Assembly: GCA_041671545.1 (NCBI GenBank)
Contig: JBAZBI010000008.1
Coordinates: forward strand, 1 to 64,000
Source of the DNA: UBA1563 sp041671545
GTDB taxonomy: Bacteria; Bacteroidota; Ignavibacteria; Ignavibacteriales; Ignavibacteriaceae
DNA: 64,000 nucleotides
Reading direction: 5' to 3'
Part shown: piece by piece, positions 33,189 to 43,245 of the stretch
Numbering within the stretch: position 1 is the stretch's first letter
Layout of the letters: every line of letters starts with the position of its first letter
The notes under the pieces: generated by a model
What the model saw: only the letters and a program-made list of their open reading frames with translations
What the model was told of the DNA's origin: nothing
Databases searched by the model: none
Made by a program: the position numbers and the translations under genes

Positions 33189-33911
33189 TTGTTCAAGATT
33201 AAATTAAGTCATTTTGAAGGTCCGCTTGATTTACTTCTCTTCTTTATTAAAAGAGATGAGTTGAATATCTACGACATTCCTATTTCTTATATCACAAAAG
33301 AATTTTTAGACTATGTCAATCTTATAAAAATGCTTGACCTCGAAGTTGCCGGGGATTTCATTTTAATGGCTTCAACATTAATGCACATAAAAGTGAGAAT
33401 GCTTCTTCCAAAAGAGGTTGACGAAAAGGGAGAAGAGATCGATCCTCGTGCTGACCTGGTAAAAGCTTTGTTAGAATACAAACGATACAAAGAAATGTCG
33501 GATGAGTTGGGATTCTTTGAAACTGCCCAACGAAAAATAAGTTACCGTGGCTATTACGATCTCGATCCGAAAGAAGCGCCACCTGAACTTGACGTGCTTC
33601 TCAAGAATATCACGGTTTATGATCTTGCCAAAGCTTTCCGCAAAGCATTGGATAATGTAAAAAAAGAATTTGTTCACGAGATTAAAAAAGTATCGGTTTC
33701 AATCGATGAGCAGATAGTTTTTATTTTGGGAATGCTGAGCGAAGGAAAAGAAATATCCTTTCTTCAAATTATTAGTGAAATGCATGAACGAATAAGGATT
33801 GTGGTTACATTTATCGCGTTATTGGAGTTGACAAAAATGGGACAGATCGGAATTAAAGAATCTTTTTCATCCAACGATTTTACAGTTTACGGAATTATTA
33901 TAAATGGATAA
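33189..33911 (+). CDS. scpA: Segregation and condensation protein ScpA
   Basis: The 240-residue kleisin bridges SMC heads in chromosome condensation. The N-terminus has the signature FEGPLDLLLFFIKRDELNIYDIPI (about residues 8-31), and the winged-helix C-terminus (FIALLELTKMGQI) is typical. It starts at a TTG with AGGA upstream, immediately after trpS. Its end overlaps scpB by 8 nt, the usual conserved pairing. Confidence 0.92.
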   Translation: MFKIKLSHFEGPLDLLLFFIKRDELNIYDIPISYITKEFLDYVNLIKMLDLEVAGDFILMASTLMHIKVRMLLPKEVDEKGEEIDPRADLVKALLEYKRYKEMSDELGFFETAQRKISYRGYYDLDPKEAPPELDVLLKNITVYDLAKAFRKALDNVKKEFVHEIKKVSVSIDEQIVFILGMLSEGKEISFLQIISEMHERIRIVVTFIALLELTKMGQIGIKESFSSNDFTVYGIIING

Positions 33912-34557
33912 TATTTACAACTCGATTATTGAAGCATTGATTTTTTCTTCTGATGAACCGTTAAAAATAGAAGAGATCATTCGCGCTATTAAAGGAATCG
34001 ACGGAGAAGAAATTGCGATAACCGCCGACGAGATTGAAGAGACCGTCTCAAATATCAATATCCAGTTGGAAGAAGCGCAAAGACCTTTTAAAATTATGAA
34101 AATCGCGGGAGGTTTTTCTTTTTCCACTAAACAAGCATTCTCAAAATACATTGGATATTTGTCAAATGAAAAAAGTAAAAGAAGATTAAGCCAATCAGCT
34201 CTTGAAACCCTTGCCATTATTGCGTATAAGCAGCCAATTACAAAACCGGAAATTGAAATGATCCGCGGGGTGAATGCTGATTATATTATGAATACCTTGC
34301 TTGAGAAAAGCCTCATTTCTATCAGCGGAAGAGCGGAGACTGTCGGTCGCCCTTTGTTATACGGAACAACAGATGAATTCCTAAAATATTTCGGTTTAAA
34401 TAAGTTGACCGATCTGCCGAAGCCGAGAGAAATTGAAGAAATAATGCAAGATGAAGATTTCCTTGATCAAAAAAGAAAAATTATGATGAACGCAATTGAA
34501 GAAAATTTAGAACAAGAATTAGAGGATGAGAATGACGCAACAGATCAGACTGAATAA
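33904..34557 (+). CDS. scpB: Segregation and condensation protein ScpB
   Basis: The 217-residue protein has two winged-helix domains. The conserved region LSQSALETLAIIAYKQPITKPEIEMIRG lies near residues 98-125 and GRPLLYGTTDEFLKYFGL near 147-164. It dimerises on ScpA in the SMC complex. It overlaps scpA upstream and the pseudouridine synthase downstream, so the three are translationally linked. Confidence 0.93.
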   Translation: MDNIYNSIIEALIFSSDEPLKIEEIIRAIKGIDGEEIAITADEIEETVSNINIQLEEAQRPFKIMKIAGGFSFSTKQAFSKYIGYLSNEKSKRRLSQSALETLAIIAYKQPITKPEIEMIRGVNADYIMNTLLEKSLISISGRAETVGRPLLYGTTDEFLKYFGLNKLTDLPKPREIEEIMQDEDFLDQKRKIMMNAIEENLEQELEDENDATDQTE

Positions 34558-35254
34558 ATTTCTTAGCGATTGTGGAATTGCCTCTCGCAGAAAAACAGAA
34601 GGATTTATTCTTCAGGGAAGAGTTTCCGTTAACGGCAAAACAATTACTACACTTTCATGCGTTATTGATCCTACAAAAGATAAAGTTGCTCTTGACGGAG
34701 AAACGATAAAAGCCAAAAGGCTCCTTTATTTTCTTTTAAATAAACCTAAAGGATTTATCACCTCAACCAATGACGAGAAGGGTAGAAAAACCGTAGTTGA
34801 ATTGATCGACACAAAAGAAAACATTTTTCCAATCGGTCGTTTAGATTACAACACTACAGGAGTTCTGCTTCTTACAAACGACGGAGATTTTACTAATTTT
34901 TTAGCGCATCCAAAAAGTAAAATTCCGCGTGAATATGAAGTGAGAATAAACAAACCATTGAAACTTGAAGATGAACCAAAGTTTATAAAAGGTTTTTATA
35001 TCGATGGGAAAAAAGGAAAATTTGTTTCAATTGAAATCCAGAAAAAAGATCCAACTTTAGTTAGAATAGTAACTGTTGAAGGAAGAAATCATTTTGTTAA
35101 AAAAATGTTCGCAGCTGCCGGATATTTTGTGAATGCTTTAGATAGAACAGGGTATGGACCATTTACCCACAAAAAAATTCCAGTTGGTGCCTACAGAATA
35201 GTAAGCGAAAGTGAAATTAAGGAGGTATATCAAGAGTATGGCAAGCAACATTAA
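34532..35254 (+). CDS. rRNA pseudouridine synthase, RsuA/RluB family
   Basis: About 240 residues: an S4 RNA-binding domain (RLNKFLSDCGIASRRKTEGFI at the start), then the catalytic domain with GRLDYNTTGVLLLTNDG, which contains the catalytic aspartate. KKMFAAAGYFV is the usual end segment. It modifies 23S or 16S rRNA; scpB-linked members are usually RluB-like. I start it at ATG 34532, since GAGG abuts the earlier ATG at 34526 too closely. It overlaps scpB by 26 nt. Confidence 0.9.
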   Translation: MTQQIRLNKFLSDCGIASRRKTEGFILQGRVSVNGKTITTLSCVIDPTKDKVALDGETIKAKRLLYFLLNKPKGFITSTNDEKGRKTVVELIDTKENIFPIGRLDYNTTGVLLLTNDGDFTNFLAHPKSKIPREYEVRINKPLKLEDEPKFIKGFYIDGKKGKFVSIEIQKKDPTLVRIVTVEGRNHFVKKMFAAAGYFVNALDRTGYGPFTHKKIPVGAYRIVSESEIKEVYQEYGKQH

Positions 35255-36740
35255 AATATTTTTTCTACTCGTTGTAGTTTTAACATCACTAATTTTTGCT
35301 CAAGAAGCAAAAATTGATACTGTCCCGAAGTATTCAATTAATACTGTTCCGGAGTTTGCGGCACAAATTGATGATATTTTTAACGATCCGAATTTTACAA
35401 ATGCAGTTTGGGGAGTTTCAATCCAGTCATTAGTTACCGGAGAATATTTTTATAAAAAGAATGAAAACAAACTGGTAATGCCCGCGTCAAATCAAAAATT
35501 GATTACGAGTGCAGCGGGACTGCTCTTACTCGGTCCAATGTATCGCTTCAAAACGGAAATATATTCAACCGGTAAACTTGACGGCTCAATTTTAAATGGT
35601 GATTTGATTATCAGAGGTTTTGGAGATCCGACAATTTCCGGCAGGTTCAATAACGATGATATGACAAAAATATTCCGCGATTGGGCAGATACCTTATTGA
35701 CACTTGGCATCGATGAAATAAGAGGAAATATTTTAGGCGATGACAACGCTTTTGATGATGTTAGTCTTGGTGAAGGCTGGGCTTGGGATTATGAATCTGA
35801 TTGGTTTGCTGCACCATCCGGCGCACTTTCATTCAACGATAATTGCATCGATATTTTGGTTAAACCGGCGCTTGCAGGTGAGCAGGCTATTCTAACATTC
35901 GCGCCGGAATCAAAGTACGCGATAATTATTAACAAAGTAAACACCGTTGGAAGAGATTCAGCCACAAATATCAAAATCTTTAGAGAGCGGGGAACAAATA
36001 TAATTTCAGTTTATGGTTCGATTAGAGAAAAAGATGATTCGATAAAAGTTTTTGCAACAATAAATAATCCAACGCAATATTTTGTTGTAACACTCAAAAC
36101 GATTTTGGAACAAAAGGGAATTACGGTTTCGGGCTTTGCCTCTGACTTGGACGAAATCGCAAATGTTGCAGATTATTCAAATGCAAAACTCCTCTTCACA
36201 CATCATTCGGTTTTCTTGAAAGATATTATAAAGGTATTGAATAAGAACAGTCAAAATTTTTATGCTGAACAACTTCTCAAGACAATCGGATATGAAAAGA
36301 GAGGTTTCGGAAGCGCCGGTCGTGGAATTGAAACAATCAAAATCATGTTAAATGATATTGGTATAAACACAGATAATATGGAAATTGTTGATGGCTCCGG
36401 ATTATCGAGATTAAATTTAATTTCGCCCACACAGATTTCTGTGTTACTGAATTACATGTACAAGAGTGAAGTTTTCACCTACTACTACAACTCACTGCCT
36501 GTTGGAGGAGTTGACGGAACTCTCGCCAATAGAATGAGAAAAACCAGAGCTCAAAATAATGTGAGAGCAAAAACCGGATATATAAACGGAGTAAGAAGCA
36601 TTTCCGGTTATATTTTTACAGGTGATAAAGAACCGGTTGCGTTTACAATTATTGCAAATAATTTTACGGTTCCGGTGGTTCTTGCAGATAATTTGCAAGA
36701 CCTCGTTTGTATTCGCATCGCTAATTTTAAAAGGAAATAA
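35238..36740 (+). CDS. dacB: D-alanyl-D-alanine carboxypeptidase/endopeptidase, PBP4 type
   Basis: About 500 residues with a signal peptide (MASNIKIFFLLVVVLTSLIFAQ). Serine peptidase S13 motifs are SNQK (SxxK) in PASNQKLITSAAG, SQN (SxN) in KNSQNFYAEQLL and KTG in RAKTGYINGVRS. It trims peptidoglycan cross-links in the periplasm. The ATG at 35238 follows AAGGAGG by 13 nt, slightly long, and overlaps the previous gene by 17 nt. Confidence 0.9.
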   Translation: MASNIKIFFLLVVVLTSLIFAQEAKIDTVPKYSINTVPEFAAQIDDIFNDPNFTNAVWGVSIQSLVTGEYFYKKNENKLVMPASNQKLITSAAGLLLLGPMYRFKTEIYSTGKLDGSILNGDLIIRGFGDPTISGRFNNDDMTKIFRDWADTLLTLGIDEIRGNILGDDNAFDDVSLGEGWAWDYESDWFAAPSGALSFNDNCIDILVKPALAGEQAILTFAPESKYAIIINKVNTVGRDSATNIKIFRERGTNIISVYGSIREKDDSIKVFATINNPTQYFVVTLKTILEQKGITVSGFASDLDEIANVADYSNAKLLFTHHSVFLKDIIKVLNKNSQNFYAEQLLKTIGYEKRGFGSAGRGIETIKIMLNDIGINTDNMEIVDGSGLSRLNLISPTQISVLLNYMYKSEVFTYYYNSLPVGGVDGTLANRMRKTRAQNNVRAKTGYINGVRSISGYIFTGDKEPVAFTIIANNFTVPVVLADNLQDLVCIRIANFKRK

Positions 36741-36750
36741 TGGAGAAAAA

Positions 36751-38256
36751 ATGGATCAACCAATTATTGAAGATATAAATGAACTTATTAAGAGAAGATT
36801 TGAAGAATTAACTGAACTAAAAGCTAAAGGTGTTAATCCCTTTGCATATAGTTTTGAAAGGACCGATTATTCGACTGAAATAAAAAATTCATTCGAAGAA
36901 GGTGTTGAAAAAAATGTAGCTGTATCGGGAAGGATCATGGCGATCCGTAGAATGGGAAAAGCTTCTTTCGCAACCATTCAAGATGTTAAAGGAAGAATTC
37001 AAATCTATCTCAAACGGGATGAAATAACCGAAGCTTACGATAATTTCAAACTTTTTGATATCGGAGATATTATTGGTGTAAAAGGATTTGTTTTTAAAAC
37101 CAGGACCGGAGAAATTTCCGTTCACTGTAAGGAACTTGTACTTCTAACAAAATCGTTACGCCCGATTCCAATTGCAAAAGAAGTTGTAGACGAAAATGGA
37201 AATAAAACCGTTCATGATCAATTTTCAGATAAAGAGATGCGTTACAGACAACGTTATGTTGATCTTATCGTTAATCCCGAAGTGAAGGATGTTTTTATCC
37301 AAAGAAGCAAAATTATTTCATTCATTCGAGCTTTTCTCGATAAACAAAATATTCTTGAAGTTGAAACACCTGTGCTGCAAGGGCTTTACGGCGGCGCTTC
37401 CGCTCGTCCATTCGTTACACATCATAACGCTTTGGATATTCCACTTTTCCTTCGCATTGCTGACGAACTTTATCTCAAGCGATTGATCGTTGGCGGTTTT
37501 GACGGTGTTTACGAAATATCAAAAGATTTCCGTAACGAGGGAATGGATAAAACCCACAATCCTGAATTCACCATGATGGAAGTCTATGTAGCTTATAAAG
37601 ATTACGAATGGATGATGCAGTTTGTTGAAACCATGATCTCTGATTTGTGTCTGAATGTTTTCGGAAAAACAGAATTTCAGTTTGAAGATAAAGTTATTGA
37701 CTTTAAACCACCCTGGAACCGGGTTTCAATGGTGAATTCAATTAAGGAAAAAACGGGAATTGACGTTCTCTCAATTGATGATGCTTCATTAACTGCTGCC
37801 GCAAAAAAATATGGCGTTGAAATCACCGGAAAAGAAAGCAGAGGGAAAATTATTGATGGGGTTTTTGAAGTGCTGATACAGGACTCACTTATTCAACCAA
37901 CATTTTTAATTGATTATCCCGTTGAAACTTCTCCACTTGCAAAGAAACATCGTTCAATACCCGGACTTGTTGAAAGATTTGAAGGATTTGTTGCCGGGAA
38001 AGAAATCTGCAACGCATTCAGCGAGCTTAATGATCCAATCGATCAGAAAGAAAGATTTGAGGATCAAGTAAAAGCACGCGAAGCAGGTGATGATGAAGCT
38101 CAATCTTATGATGAAGATTTTGTCCGCGCACTTGAATACGGAATGCCGCCAACCGCCGGATTAGGCGTTGGAATCGATCGATTAGTTATGTTACTTACAA
38201 ACCAAGTTTCAATCCGGGATGTTTTATTTTTCCCGCAGATGAAACCTGAGAAATAA
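36751..38256 (+). CDS. lysS: Lysine-tRNA ligase (class II)
   Basis: The 501-residue enzyme charges tRNA-Lys. The N-terminal OB fold covers about residues 50-150. Class II motif 2 is FRNEGMDKTHNPEFTMMEVY and motif 3 GLGVGIDRLVMLL. I start at ATG 36751 with GGAG 5-6 nt before it; longer in-frame starts run back into dacB. The product length is normal. Confidence 0.95.
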   Translation: MDQPIIEDINELIKRRFEELTELKAKGVNPFAYSFERTDYSTEIKNSFEEGVEKNVAVSGRIMAIRRMGKASFATIQDVKGRIQIYLKRDEITEAYDNFKLFDIGDIIGVKGFVFKTRTGEISVHCKELVLLTKSLRPIPIAKEVVDENGNKTVHDQFSDKEMRYRQRYVDLIVNPEVKDVFIQRSKIISFIRAFLDKQNILEVETPVLQGLYGGASARPFVTHHNALDIPLFLRIADELYLKRLIVGGFDGVYEISKDFRNEGMDKTHNPEFTMMEVYVAYKDYEWMMQFVETMISDLCLNVFGKTEFQFEDKVIDFKPPWNRVSMVNSIKEKTGIDVLSIDDASLTAAAKKYGVEITGKESRGKIIDGVFEVLIQDSLIQPTFLIDYPVETSPLAKKHRSIPGLVERFEGFVAGKEICNAFSELNDPIDQKERFEDQVKAREAGDDEAQSYDEDFVRALEYGMPPTAGLGVGIDRLVMLLTNQVSIRDVLFFPQMKPEK

Positions 38257-38263
38257 TAATTAA

Positions 38264-39223
38264 ATGCTGAATTCTGTAAGAATGTTTTGCTTAATGGTCC
38301 TTTTGCCGTTGAGTGTTAATATTGCTCAGGTGTATGATTCAATTCCAAATGCTTTTCAATTGGAAACAAGATCATTCCAACTTGAAAAAAGAAATATTGC
38401 GCTTAGTCCATTAACCGAAATTCCTCCGATGGTCGATCCGCTTGCAACTGAGATCAACTACACTTTGCTCGGCGGAATTGGAGTCGGTGTGTTTGGTTCC
38501 GCATACGGAATTATGGTTTATCAGCAAAATGCCTGGTGGAAAGATCAACGAGTGAAATTCCGAATTCTTAATGATTGGGAGTATGCTCTTTGGATTGACA
38601 AAATCGGACATTTCTACGGAACAGCTATAATAGCTCATGGTTTTTCTGCCGCTTTGGAAGGAGCTAATGTTCAAGCGGAAGCAAATACCTGGTATTCATC
38701 AGCGCTAGCTTTATCATTCCAATTGTTCGTTGAAGTTCAAGACGGATTTGGACCGCAATGGGGTTTTAGTCCGGGGGATGCAACATGCGATTTGTTGGGG
38801 GCTTCATTCCCGATATTTCAGTATTATTATCCTTACTTAAATAACTTCAAATTTAAGTTTAGTTATTATCCGGCGGATCTTAACAAAGTAAATGAAGTAA
38901 GTGGACAGACTCATATAATTATTGATGATTACGCCGGGCAAAAGTTTTGGTTGTCCATGCAGTTGAAAAATATGTTGCCCAAAAAAGTTGCCGAATATTG
39001 GCCGGAATTTCTTTGTGTTGCGGTAGGGATGGGAGTAAATAATCTTGACGGAAGCGGTGGCGGACAACGTGATTTTTACTTAGCTTTAGACTATGATGCT
39101 GAAACAATTCCACTTTATGGAAAATATTGGCAGTTTGTTAAAAACACGTTGAACTATTTCCATTTTCCAATGCCGGGAATTCGTTTAACTCATAATGTCG
39201 TTTTCTTCGGTCTTACTTATTAG
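38264..39223 (+). CDS. Exported DUF2279 family protein
   Basis: The 319-residue product has a signal sequence (about 1-21). It also has the DUF2279 signature region DKIGHFYGTAIIAHGFSAALEGANV, in which an acidic-H pair sits at the start of a hydrophobic helix. Membrane-type segments cover about 65-83 and 120-140, followed by a soluble tail. The role is unknown; relatives are predicted periplasmic or outer-membrane lipoproteins. It follows lysS by 7 nt. Confidence 0.75.
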   Translation: MLNSVRMFCLMVLLPLSVNIAQVYDSIPNAFQLETRSFQLEKRNIALSPLTEIPPMVDPLATEINYTLLGGIGVGVFGSAYGIMVYQQNAWWKDQRVKFRILNDWEYALWIDKIGHFYGTAIIAHGFSAALEGANVQAEANTWYSSALALSFQLFVEVQDGFGPQWGFSPGDATCDLLGASFPIFQYYYPYLNNFKFKFSYYPADLNKVNEVSGQTHIIIDDYAGQKFWLSMQLKNMLPKKVAEYWPEFLCVAVGMGVNNLDGSGGGQRDFYLALDYDAETIPLYGKYWQFVKNTLNYFHFPMPGIRLTHNVVFFGLTY

Positions 39224-39227
39224 GTGA

Positions 39228-39959
39228 ATGTTGAAGTATAGCATAATTATCCCGACTCTGAACGAAGAAAAACTGTTACCACAACTCTTGGAGCAGCTTA
39301 CTTTAGAAATTCCTTTGAAGCAAGATCAGTATGAAATTATTATTTCCGATGGTGGGAGTAAAGATGCAACACAAGAAATTGCAAAGCGTTTTGGATGTAG
39401 TTTTATAAAACATGATTCACCTATTAAAGAAAACATTTCTGCCGGTAGAAATAAAGGAGGTAATAGAGCGCAAGGGGAGTGGCTTATTTTTCTGAATGCA
39501 GACGTACGGCTTGCTAATGTTAAAAAGTTTTTTAATTTTTTAGAAGCAAATGTTTACACATCTTCTTATCTCGCTGTTGGAGGACACGTAAAAGTGTTTC
39601 CTGAAGAAGAGATATTTTCAGATAAACTCTACCATGGTTTTTATTATTACTATTTTCACCTGTTGAATTTCATAGGGATGGGAAACGGTCGGGGAGAATG
39701 CCAAATAATAAGAAAAGATATCTTTACGAAACTCGGCGGATATGATGAAAAGTTAGCAGCCGGAGAGGATTTTGATCTTTTTAAAAGAATAAAAAAGATT
39801 GGCAGCATTCTTCTTACCGACGAATTATTAGTTTATGAATCTCCGCGAAGGTTTCGTCGATTTGGATATTTTACAGTTTCGATGATGTGGCTCAAAAATT
39901 CAAGTTCTATTGTGCTTAGAAAAAAATCAATTTCAAGAGAATGGGAAGAAGTCCGTTGA
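39228..39959 (+). CDS. Glycosyltransferase family 2
   Basis: The 243-residue cytosolic transferase has the GT-A start YSIIIPTLNEEKLLPQLL, the DGGSKDAT loop and a DXD-like ADV at about residues 91-93. GEDFDLFKRIKKIG is the acceptor-side ED motif. It resembles the TIGR04283-type family of short glycosyltransferases. The sugar and acceptor are unknown. It starts 4 nt after the DUF2279 gene and overlaps the Wzi-like gene. Confidence 0.85.
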   Translation: MLKYSIIIPTLNEEKLLPQLLEQLTLEIPLKQDQYEIIISDGGSKDATQEIAKRFGCSFIKHDSPIKENISAGRNKGGNRAQGEWLIFLNADVRLANVKKFFNFLEANVYTSSYLAVGGHVKVFPEEEIFSDKLYHGFYYYYFHLLNFIGMGNGRGECQIIRKDIFTKLGGYDEKLAAGEDFDLFKRIKKIGSILLTDELLVYESPRRFRRFGYFTVSMMWLKNSSSIVLRKKSISREWEEVR

Positions 39960-41617
39960 AAAAAATATTTCTTATGCTTTTCTTGTCGATGCCGGTTTTT
40001 ATTTTCTCGCAAGCTGAGTATGTCCCGGGAGCAAATCCCGTTTATTCTTTTCTTGAAAGAATGGATGCACTTCACTTTATAAAAGATTACGACTCATTTC
40101 AAAAACCAAAAACACGCAAAAAAATCGCAGAATATTTGAAACAAGTTGAGGTAAAGAAAACGGAGCTTGATTTAATCGATAGAAATAGCTTACTTGATCT
40201 CAGATCGGAATTTAGCTTTGAGATGTTTGAAACCACTTATACCTATCAATCGCTACTTGATGGAGAGAAATACGATCCATTCTCGCAAAAAGAAAAATTC
40301 CTCTATTTCAATTCCGGTAAAAAAGGAAATCTATTCATCAACTTAATGGCGGATGGAGATTTTATTTATAATAACCAAGCTTATTTAAGTAATCTAACTG
40401 GTGAATTACTTAGCGCCGGTGGAATTATCCGCGGTACTTTAATGAACACTTTCGGCTTTTATATTCAAGGTTCAAACGGTTTTTCGATGGGAAGTAAAGC
40501 AGCTGCTTTACAGAAAAAGGAATTACAGTACAATTATAAATTTAACGAAACCTCCGAACAAACTTTTTTTGATGACAATGAAGGACATCTTTCACTTGAT
40601 TTTGATTGGATCAATCTGAAATTTGGTAGAGACAGGTTAATGCTTGGATATGGTGAGAATAAAACAATTCTTTCTGATAACAGTCCGAAGTTTGATTATT
40701 TACAACTCCAATTTAATTACGGAATATTTTCATTCTTCTCATTCCACGGAAAAATGTTGGGTCAAAGTTCCTATGCCGCAGACACAGTAACCGGTGGAGT
40801 AAATGTTCTAAAAGAAAAATACATGGCTTACCACCGGTTGGGTTTTAATCTTTCAGATAACTTTACTTTAGGAGCGGGCGAAATAATTATCTATGGGGAT
40901 CGCCCGATGGAATTTTCGTACCTCAATCCGTTTAATTTTTATAAATCGGTAGAGCACAATAACCGGGATCGAGATAATGCAATGATCTTTTTTGATCTTG
41001 AAAATCGATCTGTAAAAGGACTAAAGCTATTTGCAATGTTATTACTTGACGATATTAATTATGGAAAGGTTGGGACCGGATGGTTTGGTAATCAAACTTT
41101 ATGGGATTTCGGATTTTCTTCCTACAATCTTTATGATCTTATCCCAATCGATTTCCATTTTGAATACACACGAGTTGAACCGTATGTCTTCACGCATCGC
41201 TTACCGAATAACAATTTTACAAATTTCGGTTACGGGCTTTCTTCCGTTCTTGCACCAAATAGTGAATTGTTCTTTTCAAAAATAAATTATAGATTATCAC
41301 ACCGTTTTGAAGCGTCTTTTTCTTTTAGTTACACAGTGCATGGAGCAAACTATTTGGATGCACAAGGAAACATCATTAAAAATGTCGGTGGAGATTACTC
41401 GGTTGGGCATAGAAATGGCGATGCCGACAAAGTAAAGTTTTTAGATGGCGTAAAACAAATATTCCGTAAAACGGTTTTTGATGTCAGTTATGAACCATAT
41501 AACGAAATTAAATTAAAGATGCAGGCGATTTACGCAAATTATCCACAACGATATGATTTGCTCAAATTTGGTGATTTTTATGTGACTTCAGTCTTTTCAT
41601 TACAAGTAAAAATTTAA
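39941..41617 (+). CDS. Capsule assembly Wzi-like outer-membrane protein
   Basis: The 558-residue protein has an export signal ending near FIFSQ and a short helical region beginning NPVYSFLERMDAL. A long beta-barrel-like stretch follows, with INLKFGRDRLMLGYGENKTILSDN, a segment typical of Wzi-family proteins. Such proteins hold capsule or surface polysaccharide at the outer membrane, which fits the upstream glycosyltransferase. A TTG at 39956, coupled to the previous stop, is an alternative start giving LKKIFLMLFLSM. Confidence 0.7.
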   Translation: MGRSPLKKIFLMLFLSMPVFIFSQAEYVPGANPVYSFLERMDALHFIKDYDSFQKPKTRKKIAEYLKQVEVKKTELDLIDRNSLLDLRSEFSFEMFETTYTYQSLLDGEKYDPFSQKEKFLYFNSGKKGNLFINLMADGDFIYNNQAYLSNLTGELLSAGGIIRGTLMNTFGFYIQGSNGFSMGSKAAALQKKELQYNYKFNETSEQTFFDDNEGHLSLDFDWINLKFGRDRLMLGYGENKTILSDNSPKFDYLQLQFNYGIFSFFSFHGKMLGQSSYAADTVTGGVNVLKEKYMAYHRLGFNLSDNFTLGAGEIIIYGDRPMEFSYLNPFNFYKSVEHNNRDRDNAMIFFDLENRSVKGLKLFAMLLLDDINYGKVGTGWFGNQTLWDFGFSSYNLYDLIPIDFHFEYTRVEPYVFTHRLPNNNFTNFGYGLSSVLAPNSELFFSKINYRLSHRFEASFSFSYTVHGANYLDAQGNIIKNVGGDYSVGHRNGDADKVKFLDGVKQIFRKTVFDVSYEPYNEIKLKMQAIYANYPQRYDLLKFGDFYVTSVFSLQVKI

Positions 41618-41629
41618 ATAAGGTTAAAG

Positions 41630-43243
41630 ATGAATTATAAAAAATATAGAATCCCGTTAATGGTTATCATTTTAACATCGGGTATACTGCTCGGTACACA
41701 GATTCAAAAAGCGCTTGCCGGAGACAATCTCTTTGAGAATATCCGGAAGTTTAACGACGTTTTAACATTGACACAGAAATATTATGTGGAAGATGTTGAC
41801 ACTCAAAAACTTGTAGAATCTGCAATTAACGGGATGTTGAATGAACTTGATCCCCACTCAGTTTATATTCCGGCAAAACAGATGACGGCGGTAGAAGAAG
41901 AATTCCGCGGTGATTTTGAAGGTGTTGGAATTGAATTTCAAGTTGTGAACGATACCCTAACGGTTGTTTCACCAATTACCGGCGGTCCAAGTGAGCAATT
42001 GGGAATTTTAGCCGGAGACAGAATTGTAAAAATTGATGATAAAGATTGTATCGGAATCACTAACGATGATGTAAGAAAAAAATTACGCGGAAAAGCCGGT
42101 TCAAAAGTTAGAGTTTTAGTTTTACGTGTTGGAGTAAAAGAGCCGATGGAATATGAAATCACTCGTGATAAAATTCCGCTATTCTCAGTTGATACTCACA
42201 TCATGCTTGATAAACAAACCGGATATGTTAGTGTAAGTCGATTTGCTGAAAAAACCACCGATGAATTGCAATCTGCTTTAGATGATTTGAATAATAAAGG
42301 GATGAAACAATTGGTGCTTGATCTTAGGAATAATCCTGGCGGTTATTTGAACCAAGCATTCCAAATTGCCGATCTTTTTATTGACGGTGAGAAGAAAATT
42401 GTTTATACACGAGGAAGAAGAAAAGAATTTGATGAAGATTTTTATGCTTCGGTAACATCAAAGTATGAAAAGATACCTATTATCATTTTGGTGAATAGAG
42501 GAAGTGCATCGGCAAGTGAAATTGTTTCCGGTGCAGTACAGGATTGGGATCGTGGTTTAGTTGTTGGAGAAACTACATTCGGAAAAGGTTTAGTCCAACG
42601 TCAATTTCCATTAAGTGATGGCAGTTCTCTTCGATTGACAATATCTGATTACTTTACTCCTTCAGGAAGATTAATCCAACGGAAGTACAAAGACAAAGAC
42701 AAAAAAGATTATTACATGGAGACGATGGACAGACAAGATGAAAATGACGGCGAAAATCTTGATCACAAAACAGAAAATGATTCTTTGCGCCCAACATTTA
42801 AAACGGGCAAAGGAAGAATTGTTTATGGCGGCGGCGGAATAACTCCCGATTATTTTGTAAAATCAGAAAAGTTAACGGATTATTCAGCTAATCTCATCAG
42901 AAAAAATACGTTCTATCTTTTTGCATTAAACTATATTGATCTGCACGGCGCATCAATTAAAAAAACTACGAATGATAATCTTGCAAATTATATTGCTTCG
43001 TTTGATCTTTCAGAATCAGATATGCAGGCTTTTATAGAATTTGCAAAAGGCAAAGATGTAAAATTTGTTGAGAAAGATTATGATGCAGAGAAAGATTACA
43101 TCAAAGCAAGATTGAAAGCAACTATTGCAAGAAATTATTGGAAAAATGAAGGCTGGTATTCAACATTAATTCCGATGGATAAACAAGTAAAGAAAGCGTT
43201 ATCCCTTTTCGGTAAAGCAAAAGAATTAGCAAATATAAAATAG
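41630..43243 (+). CDS. S41 family C-terminal processing protease
   Basis: The 537-residue exported serine protease has an N-terminal membrane or signal segment (about 9-30), a PDZ domain (about 95-175, starting GDFEGVGIEFQVVNDTLTVV) and the S41 core. The catalytic serine lies in NRGSASASEIVSGAVQDW and the lysine in GETTFGKGLVQ. It degrades or matures periplasmic proteins. It precedes the DUF3108 gene by 2 nt, a pairing that suggests envelope homeostasis. Confidence 0.92.
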   Translation: MNYKKYRIPLMVIILTSGILLGTQIQKALAGDNLFENIRKFNDVLTLTQKYYVEDVDTQKLVESAINGMLNELDPHSVYIPAKQMTAVEEEFRGDFEGVGIEFQVVNDTLTVVSPITGGPSEQLGILAGDRIVKIDDKDCIGITNDDVRKKLRGKAGSKVRVLVLRVGVKEPMEYEITRDKIPLFSVDTHIMLDKQTGYVSVSRFAEKTTDELQSALDDLNNKGMKQLVLDLRNNPGGYLNQAFQIADLFIDGEKKIVYTRGRRKEFDEDFYASVTSKYEKIPIIILVNRGSASASEIVSGAVQDWDRGLVVGETTFGKGLVQRQFPLSDGSSLRLTISDYFTPSGRLIQRKYKDKDKKDYYMETMDRQDENDGENLDHKTENDSLRPTFKTGKGRIVYGGGGITPDYFVKSEKLTDYSANLIRKNTFYLFALNYIDLHGASIKKTTNDNLANYIASFDLSESDMQAFIEFAKGKDVKFVEKDYDAEKDYIKARLKATIARNYWKNEGWYSTLIPMDKQVKKALSLFGKAKELANIK

Positions 43244-43245
43244 AG